Under the pieces are notes generated by a model, which was not told the origin of the DNA, searched no databases, and saw only the letters and a list, made by a program, of their open reading frames with translations. From assembly GCA_965178125.1 (NCBI GenBank), contig OZ237756.1:62001-126000 (forward strand): a stretch of DNA of 64,000 nt, read 5' to 3'. Numbering within the stretch: position 1 is the stretch's first letter; each line of letters starts with the position of its first letter. Below, piece after piece: positions 10,801 through 22,924 of the stretch. A program made the position numbers and the translations under genes. The stretch comes from Bilabrum cf. latius. Lineage: Eukaryota > Bigyra: Bicosoecida > Bigyra > Bicosoecida.

Positions 10801-13800
10801 GAGGGTGGGGCACAGTCCGGCAAGAGTCGGCAGCACACTTACAGCGGCAACATTAGGACGGGAGACTCATCACATCAAGATCAGGAGCAGGGAGGCGCAT
10901 CCGGTGGGATACCCTCGGCGTCCTCGTGGCAGCCAGATGATCCGCTGGACACTGGAAGAGGCTCCTATGAGACGGTGGAGGTGGATGGTCCCACGCAGGA
11001 CGGTTCTGGCAGCGGCTCTGGCTCGACCTCCAGCAGCCCAAGCAGCCGCGAAAGACCCATCACGAAGGACGCGGCCGGCTGCTTCAACATCACCACGGCT
11101 CTTGAAATCGCACTCAGGGCATCGTGGATCGTGCGAGACAGCGGCAGGCGAGCTGGGCTAGAGCCAGGAAGCAGCGTGCGAGTTGGAGCTGGGATTGCAT
11201 TCGGCAGCAAGACCGTGTGCGGGTTCATGTCAAGGGGATCTTCGGCCCATCGATGGAGCGTGTTTGGAGACGGGGCCACGGAGGCTCACCAACTAGCGGC
11301 ACAGGGGCCTGGGATCCACATCAGCTCACGCGCTTTGGAGCGGCTGCAGAGCCCTTCGTCATGGGGCATCGTGCACAGCGACACTCTCAGGAGGCTGCAG
11401 AGGGTGCAGGGCGGCTGCACGGCCCACCTTGTCATGCCGTGGATGCGCGGGGCAGGCGTGCACCGTCCTGACCCGAGGTACAACTTACAGAGGGAAGTGG
11501 AGCAGGCGGAGCGGCAGCTCGTGTCTGGGTGGAGGCAGAGGATGAGGGGAGAGGCGAAGCAGCTGCTTGAAATGTGCGAAAAGAGGCCGATGCCCGTGGA
11601 TGCGGTGGCGTTCGGGGCCACAGTGCCCGCGACCCACTACTACGAGGTGCCTCACGATCGGAGCGAGGAGGATGAAATGCGAGGCGCAGAGCACTCGGAG
11701 TCAGGTGCTGTCTTGTGGGGAGACAGGAGCATCCCGGGTGGCTTGGGACAAGTGAGACGGGCTGCTGGTGGCGAGGGGGGGCATCGGAGAGGTGGAAGAG
11801 CCAGGGTTGGCAGGGGTGGCCGACACGGAGGCAGGTCAAGATCGAGGGCAGGTGCCAGCATTGGTCACTCTCTATAGATGTCGCTTCAGGGCACTAGCGT
11901 GGTCCTAGACGTGCTGGATCGCATGCGTTCGCTTGCAACGGCGCGGACTGCTCCTGGCTCTGGTAGAGGCGACGGCAGCTCAGTCGGTGCCCGGGGCAGA
12001 GGGTCAGAACGCACTTGGAGCGGGAATAGTGGACGTAGTGCCGACGCATTTAGCCGCCGATCTCGACGGGGCGGGAGGAGGCGGCAGCAGAGGGGCGTGA
12101 CTGTGATGAGTGCTGACTCAGGGACCCTGTCCATGTCGCTCAGCAGCAGCGTGGACTCCAGGTGGGCAGCCACTAGGACCCTGCAGTTCGGAGAGGACTG
12201 GGTGCCCGTGGCCTCCCAGGTGCCTGAGGAGGTGGATGTGCCGCTGAGGGCGGCGGTGCGCAGCGCAGACGACACCGTGCGGCTGCAGCTAGGTCTGCCT
12301 CGGCTTCGTAGAGGGGCAGAGGAGGCCTTGGTGAGACTGATGCAGAGGCACGAGCCAGGCAAGGAGACGCAAGTCAGGTCCACTGGCAGGCGGGCCATTC
12401 CTCGGGAGCACAGTGACCCCACGAGTGCCACCACGGTAGGCTAGAGCTTCAGTCTAGCCCCCTCTCGCGGGCGTGGGAGAGGCATCTCTCCGCCTCACCC
12501 ACGTTCTCAGCACGTGGTGTCCGCCCGTGGTGGTCTGGTACAGGGTAGGGAAATTTCAAGTAGACAGATTCAGACTCAGAATAGGCAGGGGCTGCTAGTG
12601 CCAACCCGCGAGGGAATACGAGAAGAGGGCAGGCCCAAGGATAGGGGCAGGGGCAGGGGCAGGGGCAGGGGCAGGGGCAGAGATGGAGGAGGTAAGGGTA
12701 GAGCAGCAAGGACAGACTCGGAGAAACCCGCTCCCAAGTCATAGTCCAGAAGCAGCAGCCGATTGCGCGGCAGACAATCACCTGCGCCGACTCCAGAGCA
12801 TGCGCGTGCGAGCCGCACCCATGGGGGTCCCGCCCGCATGGCGCGCGACCAGGTGCACGCAGCCGGCCTGAGCACCGATGAGAGGCAGAAGGTCGTGAAG
12901 TCGCAAGCCTTCGACTACGTGCGGTCCCCGCCCACTCGGTTCGTGCAGCACCCCATCATCCTGCTGGTCGCGGGGCTGTTTGCCGGACTGGATGCTCTGC
13001 TTGTGGTGCTTCGACTGGCTTACACGGTGCCGCAGTTGAGTCCAGGGAGCATTGACACTTTCGAAGATGCTTTGGCAGCTGGCACTAGGGCGGTGCAATG
13101 GCAGCTTTTCTGCAGCATTAGTCTCATAGCAGCCACAGGCCTTATGCTCGGATGGCGGTACTTTCACCTGCACACGGGTACTGGTCCTATCCCCGAAGAA
13201 GACAGGAAAAAAGGGATCGTTAGGTACGTATGCATGACCAGCGACACTGAGAATGGGGCGGTGTATGGGGCCATCAATCTGGTGGCCCTCGTAGTCATGC
13301 GAGTCGCAATCCACATGACTCGTTCGGAACTACTGAGAGACTCCACCGTTGGCTGTGTCGCTTTTGCTGGCATGTACACGCTACCAGTGGCGCAGATGTG
13401 CACGCTCATGTTTGTGGTGGTGCTGCTCCGGAGCGCGGATCTACATGGAGTGTTTCGGCCGACGATCTGGATGCGCATCGGGGTGCTGCTCCTCGCGCTC
13501 ATGATTGCAGTCCCCGACGTGGTGATCATGGCAAGTGACTGGGGGCCGTACGTTCTCACATCCGGAACCATCCCAGTGGATGCAGCCGACGTGGGACACG
13601 CCGTCTTTGCGTGCAGACCCAATTTGAACCCTCGACACGACCCCAAACCAATCTATCGAGTGCTCATCGGACTGCGCGGGCTTGCCGCCGCCATTGCCAC
13701 CCTGATCCTGTAGGACGAGCGCGGGATCGTTGTGGTTAGCATGGGGGACCGCATCATGAGGGAACTGGAGGTCCTGTCTGCACGTATGCTCATGAGGAAG

Positions 13801-16800
13801 CAGGTCGTGTTTAGGGTCGTGAGGCATCTGATCCCGTCAGCTCTTCTTGGCGTGATTCAGCAGCAGATCGATGGCGAGGAAGAGGAGGCTAGTGGACAAG
13901 ACCAGGACAAAGGTCATGGGCGTCAAGATGGCGAGACTTCCAATCAAGATCGTGCCGATGCACAGAGCGGAGTGGACCACGCAACCGAGCAAATAGCAGT
14001 GAGGCAGTCCATCGAGAACTAGTCGACTCCTGGCGCAGCTTCGGCGGCAAGTGCTCACGCAGCTCCTGCAACAGAAAGGGTGCAAAATCACGACCTAAGT
14101 CAGACCTCGCCCGCGTTTGGAAGCTTGCATCACATGGGCCGGTAGTCAGACGATCGTTTTGCCCAGCGCGCTGCCCATCTACCACAGCGGTCCCAGATCC
14201 CAGCGGTGTTCCGACACCGACTGATTCTTGCCAAGCCGACCAGCTGCACAGTGCTAGCCGTTCGATTCCGTGTGGCCCAGATGCTGGACTCGCTGGTCTC
14301 GGCCGTCAATCTCTTTCGCCTGAGCCGCATGCTAGCCGCTGTGGTGGAGGACTGCTGCGGGATCAAGTACCCAGGGGGAAACCAGATCATCTGCGAGAAG
14401 CCAGATGGTAGCATCACTGTGGTGCAGCCCAAGGCCCGAAAGAAGAGCGCAAGCATCTTCTTAGGACTCAGGGTGCACGTACACAGCTATGGAATGACTG
14501 TGGTGTTCCGGGACAATTCCAGGCAGGCGTTCCTAAAGGCAAACAGCTCCCTTCGGCAGGTAGGGGGCTACTGCCCAGTGACCCACGCTTTGCTGTCTGC
14601 CTCTGCCGCCATTGCTCGAGTGGAGGCAATTCAGCGCCGGCTGGGGGCGATTCTCTCCATGTCTGCGGCTATCCATGTAGGCGAAGTGGTGCTGGGGACC
14701 ATCGGGGCGCAGGGACAAGCTTGGGATGCATATGGCAGAGGAATCAACAACGCGACGGCGCTGGCGGCAGGTGCCGCGGCAGTCATGTCTCCGGATAGAT
14801 CCTGCATTGCGTTGTCGCAGACCGCAGTGCAGACGGCCGTGCCTTCTAGCCAGTCGCTTTTATAGGGGTTCACAGTGTGTGTGGGGCCGCAAGGCGGAGA
14901 AGGTCCACTTGCATTGACTGCAGGCCGTGCAGGTCGAGACGCAGTGGTCAGAAGCTCCGCCAGCACTGAGACTGGGACGGAGAGTGGCAGCCGAGCTAGT
15001 GCCACGAATGTCAGAGCGGGTGGGTTCACGCCTTCAGCTGAGACTGTGGCATCGGCGCCAGGCCAGCGGCACGCAACTGCCTCTGCTCGTATCCAGCCAC
15101 AGCCAAAATCTTAGCCCCGTTCACTAGGCGTGCCTTAGACTCGGTTGGCTGGGATGCCCCATGGGGATACGAAGCGCATCCCAGTCCGAGGCGTGGGCCA
15201 GGGCACGGGCGCAGGTGACAGCGCACCACCTGGGTCCCCTCGTGGCGCTATCAACGTGGTAGGCGCGGGCGGCCTTCTGGTCCCTCGGCAGGCAGCGGCA
15301 CAACGACCCGGTGCTCTGCAGTCTGTTACTGCACGTGGTGGTGGTGGTGCGGGAGGTGAGCGCGACGCATCTGCAAATAGTGTGGATGTGGGCGGCAGCA
15401 CGGGCGAGGGCCACGATGCGCCCTCCTTGCGAGATGCAAGCGCCACCGGAAGCAGCAGCACTGCAGCGACGAGTTCAAGTCGGTCATCGCAGCAGAAGGA
15501 GGCCGCCGTTCCCGGTCAAGAGGAAGCCTAGGGAGCTGAATCGTTTGTGAAACCAACTGGCGATCAGACGTCCCAAGATTCTGGAGGCGTCTAGCTGTCT
15601 GCATCGCCGAAACGAAAGCGGGGCAGGCAAGTCAGATTGGAGGGGGCAGCAGGCGCCAAGACGAACGGCGGCACTTTAGCGGATAGTCCGCTGGGCGAGT
15701 CATCGGGTGACGAAGACGAAGACTCGGTGGAAATGAACGGCTCGTCCTCCTTCGAAGACATGGAGGAGGAGGATGAGGATGATGACGATGACGATGACGA
15801 TGAGGACGGGCTCGGCACGATGGAAGGCGATCTATCTCCCATGACCAGCTCCTCCAAACGCAGCGGAGGCAGCGGACAGGACTCTTTCCAGAGGTCTGGG
15901 ACCAGCGTCTCAGGGATGGCGGAGGAAGAGGATGGGTCAGCTGAGGGGCTGCTGGTCCAAGGCACAAAACTGAGGGTGCGTGCTGTGGTGGCCAAGTGGT
16001 CACCCAAGCTGCACAATCGTTGGTTGAGCCTTAGCTCGGGGAAGCCGTAGGTTAAAGATGGACAGGCCAGCAGATCCATACGGTCAAGCGGGCTGAAAAG
16101 TTCAGCCGAATGGACGGATCCGGCTCCTGGCGAATTGCCACCCGGGAGTGGCGCCTCAATATCCAGCTAGCTGCGGATCCACGCTCCAAACGGGTCGTCC
16201 CGCGGAGGGGGCATGCAAGCTCCTAGGAGCCCGTTCATGCGCAGCCGCGAGATGAGCGGGCCCAGGGGGCACGCCTAGTTGGCTTCCGGGAGCTCGACTG
16301 AAGTGCAGGCAGGTGCGCCGTCCGTCGCAGTCCTGGAGCGGTGGCTTCGCACTGGCACTGCCCCGGGGGCTTTCATCCGCGGGCAGATGGTGGCGTTCGA
16401 TAGCCAAAGCTTGGGCGGGGACGGCTCGCGCAGAACTGATGTAGACGATGGCTGGCCTGAAGTAGATGCCCCAACGCACCGTGGGAGGCGTGCAAGCGTC
16501 TCTGGCACGAGGTCCTTCGGCTCTGTAGCAATGACCGCCATGTCCACTCGCGACCTCCAGCAGGCTGCCTCCATGCTGAGGGGATACAAGGCCCACTGGG
16601 CGGGGGTGTTCCTTGCCAGACAGAAGCGGATGAGGCTGCTGGGTGCGGGTGCTTTCGGGCGCGTGTTCATGGTGCGGGACTCTGTATCGGGCGCACCAGC
16701 CGCCCTAAAGCTCTTTTAGAAGAAGCAGGCTCTGCGAGACGAGGTGCGGGGCGAGATCGTGGCCCTGGCCGCGCTCCCACCGCACCCTGGGATCATGCGA

Positions 16801-19800
16801 ATGGCGCTGTGCCTTGCCATGACCGACAAGGTTGCTCTGATCACCGAGTACATCAAGGGCACTACCCTGCAGGCCATCGTGTCGGGGGCTCATAGACTGA
16901 GGGCAGACGTGCTGCGCGTGGTGGTGGCCCAGCTGGTGTGTGCCGTCGGGGTGTGTCACGAGGCCGGTATCTTGCACCGGGACATCAAACCAGCGAACAT
17001 CCTGGTGGATTCAAGGACTGGGCACGTGAAGATTATTGACTTTGGACTGTCCGTGCCGATGCGGCGGCCCGGCAGAAGCCACGGCGGCTCCAAAGAAAGC
17101 ATGTCGGGTGGGTAGAACCTTTTCGGTCGTTCCGGTGCCGATGGCATGGGCCTCCCCGTGCCCCAGCTCCCCTCCAATGGCGAACATAGGGACGCGCGAT
17201 TTCGTAGGGCAGGTCTCGCATCTGCCGCCTCCTTGCTGAAAGAGACGCACGTGTCTTCCACCTCGACAAGGGCCATGCAGGCCCAGCTGGCAGCAGTCTC
17301 ACCGTGCATGACCATAGGATAGGCGCACCAAAATATGGCCAACCTCTAGCTCGTGTCTCAGGGGGCTCACGGGCAGATATCTGCCTCCTCATTGGGTTCC
17401 AGCCCTGGGAGCAGCACCCGGCAACAGCCCTCTCCGGGAAAGCAAGACCTAGGACAGACGACTGCCTTGACACGACAGCAATCCAGCACGGGCTCTGAAC
17501 CGGCGTACACTTCAAGCAGTGCGGTGGCGTATTCCAAGCATCACGACGCTATTGAGTCGAGTGAGCCGATGGAGCGCAAGGCACCTCTGAGACCGATGAC
17601 GCGGGAGGCTCCGAATGGAACCCGGATGCTGGCTGCTTTGACCATGCTCGTGTTTGACCAGTCCATCGCTGGGGACAAGCATGTCGAATACTTGCGACGG
17701 GCGGGGCGCAGGCACAGGCGCGCTAGGTCGAAATCGTCCAGCACTAGTGTGGGTGCCAGCAGCAGCTCGGGCTTGCGGTCGAACCATCAAAGTGGCAGCA
17801 GCATCGCTGGTTCAGGCTCCATTCGGGAGTTGTCCGGCGATTCCATTAACCGAAGCAACTCTGGAAACAGCAAAGCTAGCTCTGAGGGTCCACTCATGCG
17901 ACTATGGGAGGTGGAGGACTCGCTGCCTAGCGATGATCAGTACGGGTACAATGGATCGAGTGAGGGTGGCCGCAGGTCCGCCAGCTCGCCGCAGGGCGAG
18001 TTACAAAAAGAACGCAACGCAGCGTTCGCCGGAAGTCGGCTGGCATCGCGACCGCGCTCTCGATTCGTGCTAGCAACGGGAAGTAAGGCCACTGCCAGCG
18101 GGGGTTACACCAGCCCGGAAGATCGCAGCTCATCTGACAAAGCACCACCCACTGCAGCGGCAACTGCGACGGCAGGGAGCACCGTCGGCTCCAGCCGAAT
18201 TGGTCCCTCAAGCAAGTCATCAAGGGGCCGGCATCAAGCTCACTCCATGCTCGCGCCTCCAGTCCTCGACACGTATGCAGAGGCTATGGAGGCGGATCCG
18301 CGGCTGGTCCTGCCACTAGCAGATGAAGACACTGCAAGGCAACTGCTGCATGAGCCAGTGGACGCATTCGAGGCCATCGACGACGACGGCCGAATCGTGC
18401 CTTCGCTCGTGTGGAGCCCTTCCTAGATGCGAGGGGCCATTCTCAGCGACGGCCCTATTTTCGACTGCATCGTTCTGACTGATGTAGGTGATGTGGATGT
18501 TGCCATCGGGCTCCTTGTGCTTATCTCTGCCTTCATGCCGCCCACCCTGGAGAGCAGCCTGCAGGCGATGCAGGCCGCCACTCCCGTGGCAGAGGCAGCC
18601 GAAGGGCATGTACCAAGTCTTCGAGCGTATCAAAATCAGCCGCAAGGCGCCCAAGCTCCCAGCTTAGACTCCAATGCACTAGGCGGCACGCGACGCCCCG
18701 GGAGCTCCAAGGAGCCTAGCCATGTCTCCTCGGGCTCACCCGGGATCAGTCGTGGTGTCGACGGGTGGCCCAAAGGCAGTTCGCTGGCGGTGCCACTTTC
18801 TGTGCTGTTGCCGCGTATTGTGATCATGTTCGAGGCTGGCCTGCCACGTAGGCAGCAGGACCGCATCAGGTACTACGTGAATCGGCTGTGCCCTGGGGTA
18901 TCCTGTGTCCCGATGGAGACCACCGGGTTTGAGCTCTATGGGAAAATGGTGCTGCCTGCCTTTGCGCGAGCAGCGCGGTGGCAGGAGCTGGCCTGCCAGC
19001 ATGCGATGGGCGCTGACTACCTGCGGCCACAATTCAGCATGCCTGGGGCTGAGCGGGCCGGCTGGGAGCACATGCGCAAGCTGGCCTCCTCGGCGCGATT
19101 AGGTGCGATGGCAAACAGACCTCTACGCGAAGCGAATAGGCTGCTGGATGGCAGCCATCAAAACGATAAGAAAGCCGCCGAAGCTTATCCGGCTCAAGTC
19201 CAGTCGACTCGCTAGAATGCACCCGACCCATCGGCTGGCATGGCTATTGCGCTTCCGAGGGGGCGCAGGTCTGAGGCATCTGCCAGCTTCTCGGGGGAAA
19301 CAGCCGTGGCTCACGGCAGTGTGCTTGCCTCACCACGAGCTCCTCTAGCGGTGCATGGTCATCGCAGCGCTGCGGATCAGGCTGCAGACAGGGCTGTGAG
19401 AGGCGGTCAGCTGGCTCTACCCCCGGGGCATGCCGGTGGATGGTCTCAGCAACACGTGAGGGGAGTAGCTGCAGCACCAGGCCCCGTCGGTGGCAGCAGG
19501 GCTCCAGGCAGCAACCCAATGGCCCCGAGGGACCCTTAGAACGAGCAAAGAAAGGCCACGTCTTCGTCGTCGCAAAATACAACAGGTAGTGCTTCAGATG
19601 CACCCACTGGTGGGCCTGGCCTCTTTTCATCATCAGGCGGATCCGCCCTGTACGTGCTGCCCAACGCCAAGGACCAAGTAGACCGCCCCAGCAGCAGCAA
19701 GCTACCCGCACACTTCCATGAGGCGTCTGGTTCGTATGGGGCAAGCAAGAACAGCGACAGCGGCGGGACCCACTTGTCCAGCAGCCAGAAGGCAGGCGCT

Positions 19801-22545
19801 GCCCAGGGACAGCCCCGCCTCACTGGTTACCGTACCATCACGCAGCCTAGCTCCTCGTTGTCATCATCAGGCGCTGAAAGACGCGAGCCATTCTCTCTCG
19901 AGAGCCTAGGTGACGATGCAGCTGTCGGCTAGGCGGTGCAGTAGACCGCCACACCCATCCTCGAGCTTAAGCGCGAGTTCGCAAAGGGATTTGCGGGATC
20001 TCCCGCCTTCATCGCACCGGAGGTGATTCGGGGAGAGCCTGCAAAGGGTTTCGCAAGCGACTGGTACTCGCTGGGCGTGTGCATCTTTCGGCTGGCCAGC
20101 GGGAGGCTGCCATACGAGGCAAACTCGACGGACCAAGTACTGGTCAAGGGCAGAGACGGACGGGTATCCTGGGAGAGGCTTCCACGCACTGGTGATCCTT
20201 TGTTGCTCGACTTGATCGTGGGTCTGCTGGAGCAGGATGCTGGGAGGAGGTACGGCGCGCGGGGCGGAGCCAGGCACCTGATGCGGCACCCGTACTTCAG
20301 CGGAATGGACTTCGATTCTATTTACGCGGTGTCCAGCCCTCTGATTGATAGGGAGCTGTGCGTGGAGTCTGGGGGGCGAGATTGCTTTGCAGACCGGGGA
20401 TCAGCAGTGGATTTCATCAGCTATGCCAGAGGTCTTGTGGCGGGGATGCCTCTGGGGCCCAAACACGCCACGGTGGGCGGGTGGCGAGGCATGCCCGTGG
20501 AAGAGGACGCCTGGTGGGATGCGCCTGAACGGCCTGGAGATAGCAACAAGGAGCAAAAAACCTCGGGGCAGGAATCGAGTGGAGGGGGCGCAGGCGTAAA
20601 CTCCACGCACAGTCAGGGATTTGCAGATGCCAGTGAGGGCACGCCCGTGCCTCTGCCCTCCATCACAGGGCATGAGGGTACTGATCGCACCAGTCAGGCA
20701 ACAGCAGGCAAGCCTCAGGGTGATAACCTCGCTGCACCATTTGGCGGTATGCAGCTGCAGCCTGCCAAACTAGTCCAAGCAAGTGCGGGGCCGATGGGCG
20801 CACAAGGAGGCCGGGGCACAGATGGATCCCCAGTGCAGGGGGATGTCTGGGCGAGGGGCGTGGGTGGCTCTACGGAGGCCTGGGAGGAGAGCGAGGACTA
20901 GAGCACGTCCGTGCCAGCGGGCGGGGAGGATGCAGAGCCAGATGCACTAGAGGACAGGACTGGCGAGGTACATGGGGCATCGGGCACAGCAGAGCAGTCC
21001 AAGCACGAGGCTTCAAGTAGCGGCAGTACCCCAGGCAATTAGCAGGGGAGTTCACTCGAGACACTCACAGCGCAAGCTGATAAAGCCACCGTGGGGGCAG
21101 GCACAGGCACTTCACCCACTGCTGCGGGTACAGGCGCTTCTATAGCAGTACGATCGGCAAGCTTCAAGGGTGCTACCAGTGGGACTCTGACCGTCGCCGG
21201 CGAGGGGGCGCCGGGCGGACGGGGTACGGGAGCCGGGGGTGCACGTGCAGCATTGGCGGCGGCTCGCCCGCGTCATGATGTGCAGGTGCAAGGGGCAGGG
21301 TCGAAGCGTGGTGCAAGCGGGGGCTCCGTGCGCTGGATGGGTCAGCTGGGTAGCAGACGAGGGGGGGGGAGTCGGCTGAGTCGAAGGGGTGGTCGATCCC
21401 TGGAGGAGATGGACGCGGGGCAAGTGGAGTCACTGCGGCGGCAGGCGATCCAGGAGTCGCGGCACGGGGGCTCTAAGGGCCGACTCGAGCCGGGCACCTC
21501 TTTGGTTGCGGTTGACATGAAGACGGGTCGCATTCAGCATGCCGGAGGGATGCCAAGGAGGCCGCGGGGGAAGATGGGTGGAGAGGGCAGGGGTGGGCGG
21601 AGGCGATCAAGGCCCGACAAGAGCAAGAGCGGCCATGCAGGCACGAGCTACTACAACAGCAGCAGGGGTGTGGCCGGCGGGATCCTTGGGCCGCAAAGAA
21701 GTGGGAACAACCAGCAGTCGCAGCAACGTGACGGTGGTGGTGGTGGTAGTGGTGGTGGATCCTACGGGTATGGCGCCGCGCTGCATAGCCAGGAGGTGCC
21801 CGCAGGACAGGAGCATCACCTGGAGGCGATGGTGGCGGCGTCTGCATCGGGCAAGGGTGCGATGGTGGCGAGTCTTTCGGGCTAGGAGTCGCCTGGGCCT
21901 GAGGCAGTCAGCTCCCGACAAGCTGGAGGAAGAGGTTCAGTGTCGGGCACATCATCCACATCATCGCGTCGCTGGAAGTCGGCCGGGGGCAAGGAGGGCG
22001 CCTCCATCGGCGGGAGCAGGGGCACGGGCTCAAAGAAGCGGGGCCGGAAGAAGGGCAGAGGTGGGGCAAAGAACAAGACCCAGCTCAAGCCCAAGAAGAA
22101 GAGCAGCACACGAAGGCAGCAGGGCCAGAGGCAGGGCCAGGGAGAGCTGTGGGAGAGCTCCTCTGACGAGCACGAGCCCGAAGGACAAGCCACAGAGCAG
22201 CATGTTGGGGGTATCCGCGGGAGCCGTGGGGTCCAGCGGCAGCGACAGGACGCCAGTGCTCGCATGGCCCGCATCCTGGGGGAGGAGCCCTCGGAGGGTG
22301 ACCAGCGCGTGTCTCGGGAGCTGGCGGTGGCACTCAGGGAAGGGAGGGTCAGGTCACTGGCGATGGCGTCATCGGTGCACGGGCATGCCAATGCGGCGGA
22401 GGAGGCCGTGGCCTCCTCCGCGCAGGGCAGTGCGATGCACCGGAGTCGGCTGGCGGGCCTGCACGCGGCCTCCGGGGGCTCTTCCTCCTCTGCTGCCTCG
22501 GACCGGTCTGGGAGGGAGGGCAGGGGAGGTGGGCGGAGGATGTGA
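7813..22545 (+). CDS. Giant 12-TM class III cyclase-like / Ser-Thr protein kinase fusion
   Basis: A single frame of 4,910 codons from ATG 7813 to TGA 22543-22545, broken only by about 35 TAGs (for example 7903, 9502, 11875, 14863, 16717, 20899, 21883) and with no TAA. Approximate residues: 144-227, two hydrophobic segments; 571-681, four more. At 733-1185 is a cyclase-fold domain C1 (TTAVLVLRIHVRIRHRER; SVRVGAGIAFGSKTVCGFM; RWSVFGDGATEAHQLAAQ). At 1716-1967 are six hydrophobic segments. At 2140-2353 is a second cyclase-fold domain C2 (SAAIHVGEVVLGTIG; WDAYGRGINNATALAAGA). At 2930-3080 is the kinase N-lobe through DFG (LLGAGAFGRVFMV, AALKLF, ILHRDIKPANILVD, IIDFGLSV). The kinase C-lobe starts near 4060 (GSPAFIAPEVI, SDWYSLGVCIFRLASGRLPYE). 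The tail is Ser/Gly/Arg-rich. The 6TM-C1-6TM-C2 order is that of animal adenylyl cyclases; the kinase fusion is unusual. Kinase residues look intact, while the cyclase metal-binding aspartates are not evident. Introns lacking stops cannot be excluded. Confidence 0.8.
10000..11370 (+). other. C1 cyclase-like domain of the giant protein, with inserts
   Basis: The pieces align with the order of class III nucleotidyl cyclases. The first strand is TTAVLVLRIHVRIRH. A middle strand pair is RATCVSVVGQDVVVAVHG, matching the usual 'GD.. ..G' turn. A later block is VRVGAGIAFGSKTVCGFM followed by RWSVFGDGATEAHQLAA and GIHISSRALERL, like the GIH.G..VAG..G, GD.VN.A.RL and I.VS segments. Low-complexity inserts separate them. 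The two aspartates that bind metal in active C1 domains (in an FxDI-like strand and in IGD) are replaced (RIHVR) or displaced (GQD). Fold assignment is moderate; activity is doubtful. Confidence 0.6.
12644..12679 (+). repeat. Six GGGGCA hexamers
   Basis: Six exact copies of ggggca run in phase with the coding frame and encode alternating Arg-Gly between the C1 domain and the second membrane region. Runs of four G on the coding strand give G-quadruplex potential. Confidence 0.95.
14230..14871 (+). other. C2 cyclase-like domain of the giant protein
   Basis: This block follows the second six-segment membrane region. It includes SASIFLGLRVHVHSYG (first strand), a long helix region, SAAIHVGEVVLGTIGAQ and WDAYGRGINNATALAAGA. 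These match the GIHxGxVxxGxxG and YxxxGxxVNxAxxL motifs of class III cyclases. The transition-state Asn is plausible in GINNAT, but the Arg expected three residues later is absent (Ala). It is followed by several kb of Ser/Gly-rich linker before the kinase. Confidence 0.6.
17047..20013 (+). other. About 990-residue insertion between DFG and APE of the kinase domain
   Basis: The kinase frame reads DFG at 17038-17046 and resumes with GSPAFIAPE, whose APE codons are 20014-20022. Typical activation segments span 20-35 residues. The insert is mostly Ser/Gly/Ala-rich, with one more ordered block near 18780-19110 (VLLPRIVIMFEAGLP through MRKLASSARLGAMA). It stays in frame with only TAG interruptions. 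Splicing could shorten it, because GT and AG dinucleotides are abundant, so removal as an intron must be tested with RNA. Confidence 0.6.
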
Positions 22546-22924
22546 TGCGGGGTATTTGGAGCAAATTCGAGTTTCAAAACCGCCGTTGGTTCGCATCCGC
22601 ATAGACGGGGATGTCTAGCGACACCACGCTGTGCTCCGGCGTGAGAAGAGAGCTAGGCGTGCTTTCAACGCGTATCGTTTGTTGATCAAAGTGAAATAGT
22701 CGTTTGTGTCATACCACCAGACTGAATGCGGATTCTTCTGGCACTCACATGTCAGCCGACTGGTTTTGTTTCTTGGACAGATCGGATCCGGGTGATCCAG
22801 GATATTTGGTTCCGCTAGTGTGGATTCGGAGCCTCGATCCTCGTGCGCGGCGATGCGGCCAAATCACCGCCGCGTCATCCGCATTCAATCAGATCCCTCA
22901 CCGAAAAATACGTTTCCAGACGCT
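22546..22924. other. Intergenic spacer between the giant gene and TPI
   Basis: This 379-bp stretch holds the 3' end of the giant gene's transcript and the TPI promoter. It becomes AT-rich after about 22550. No gene, RNA or repeat was recognised in it. Confidence 0.4.

Noticed and set aside
18290-18560. Possible response-regulator-like receiver inside the kinase insert (FDCIVLTDVGDVDV)
   Set aside because: The similarity is limited to one strand-like motif; the acidic pocket, conserved Thr/Ser and Lys could not be placed.
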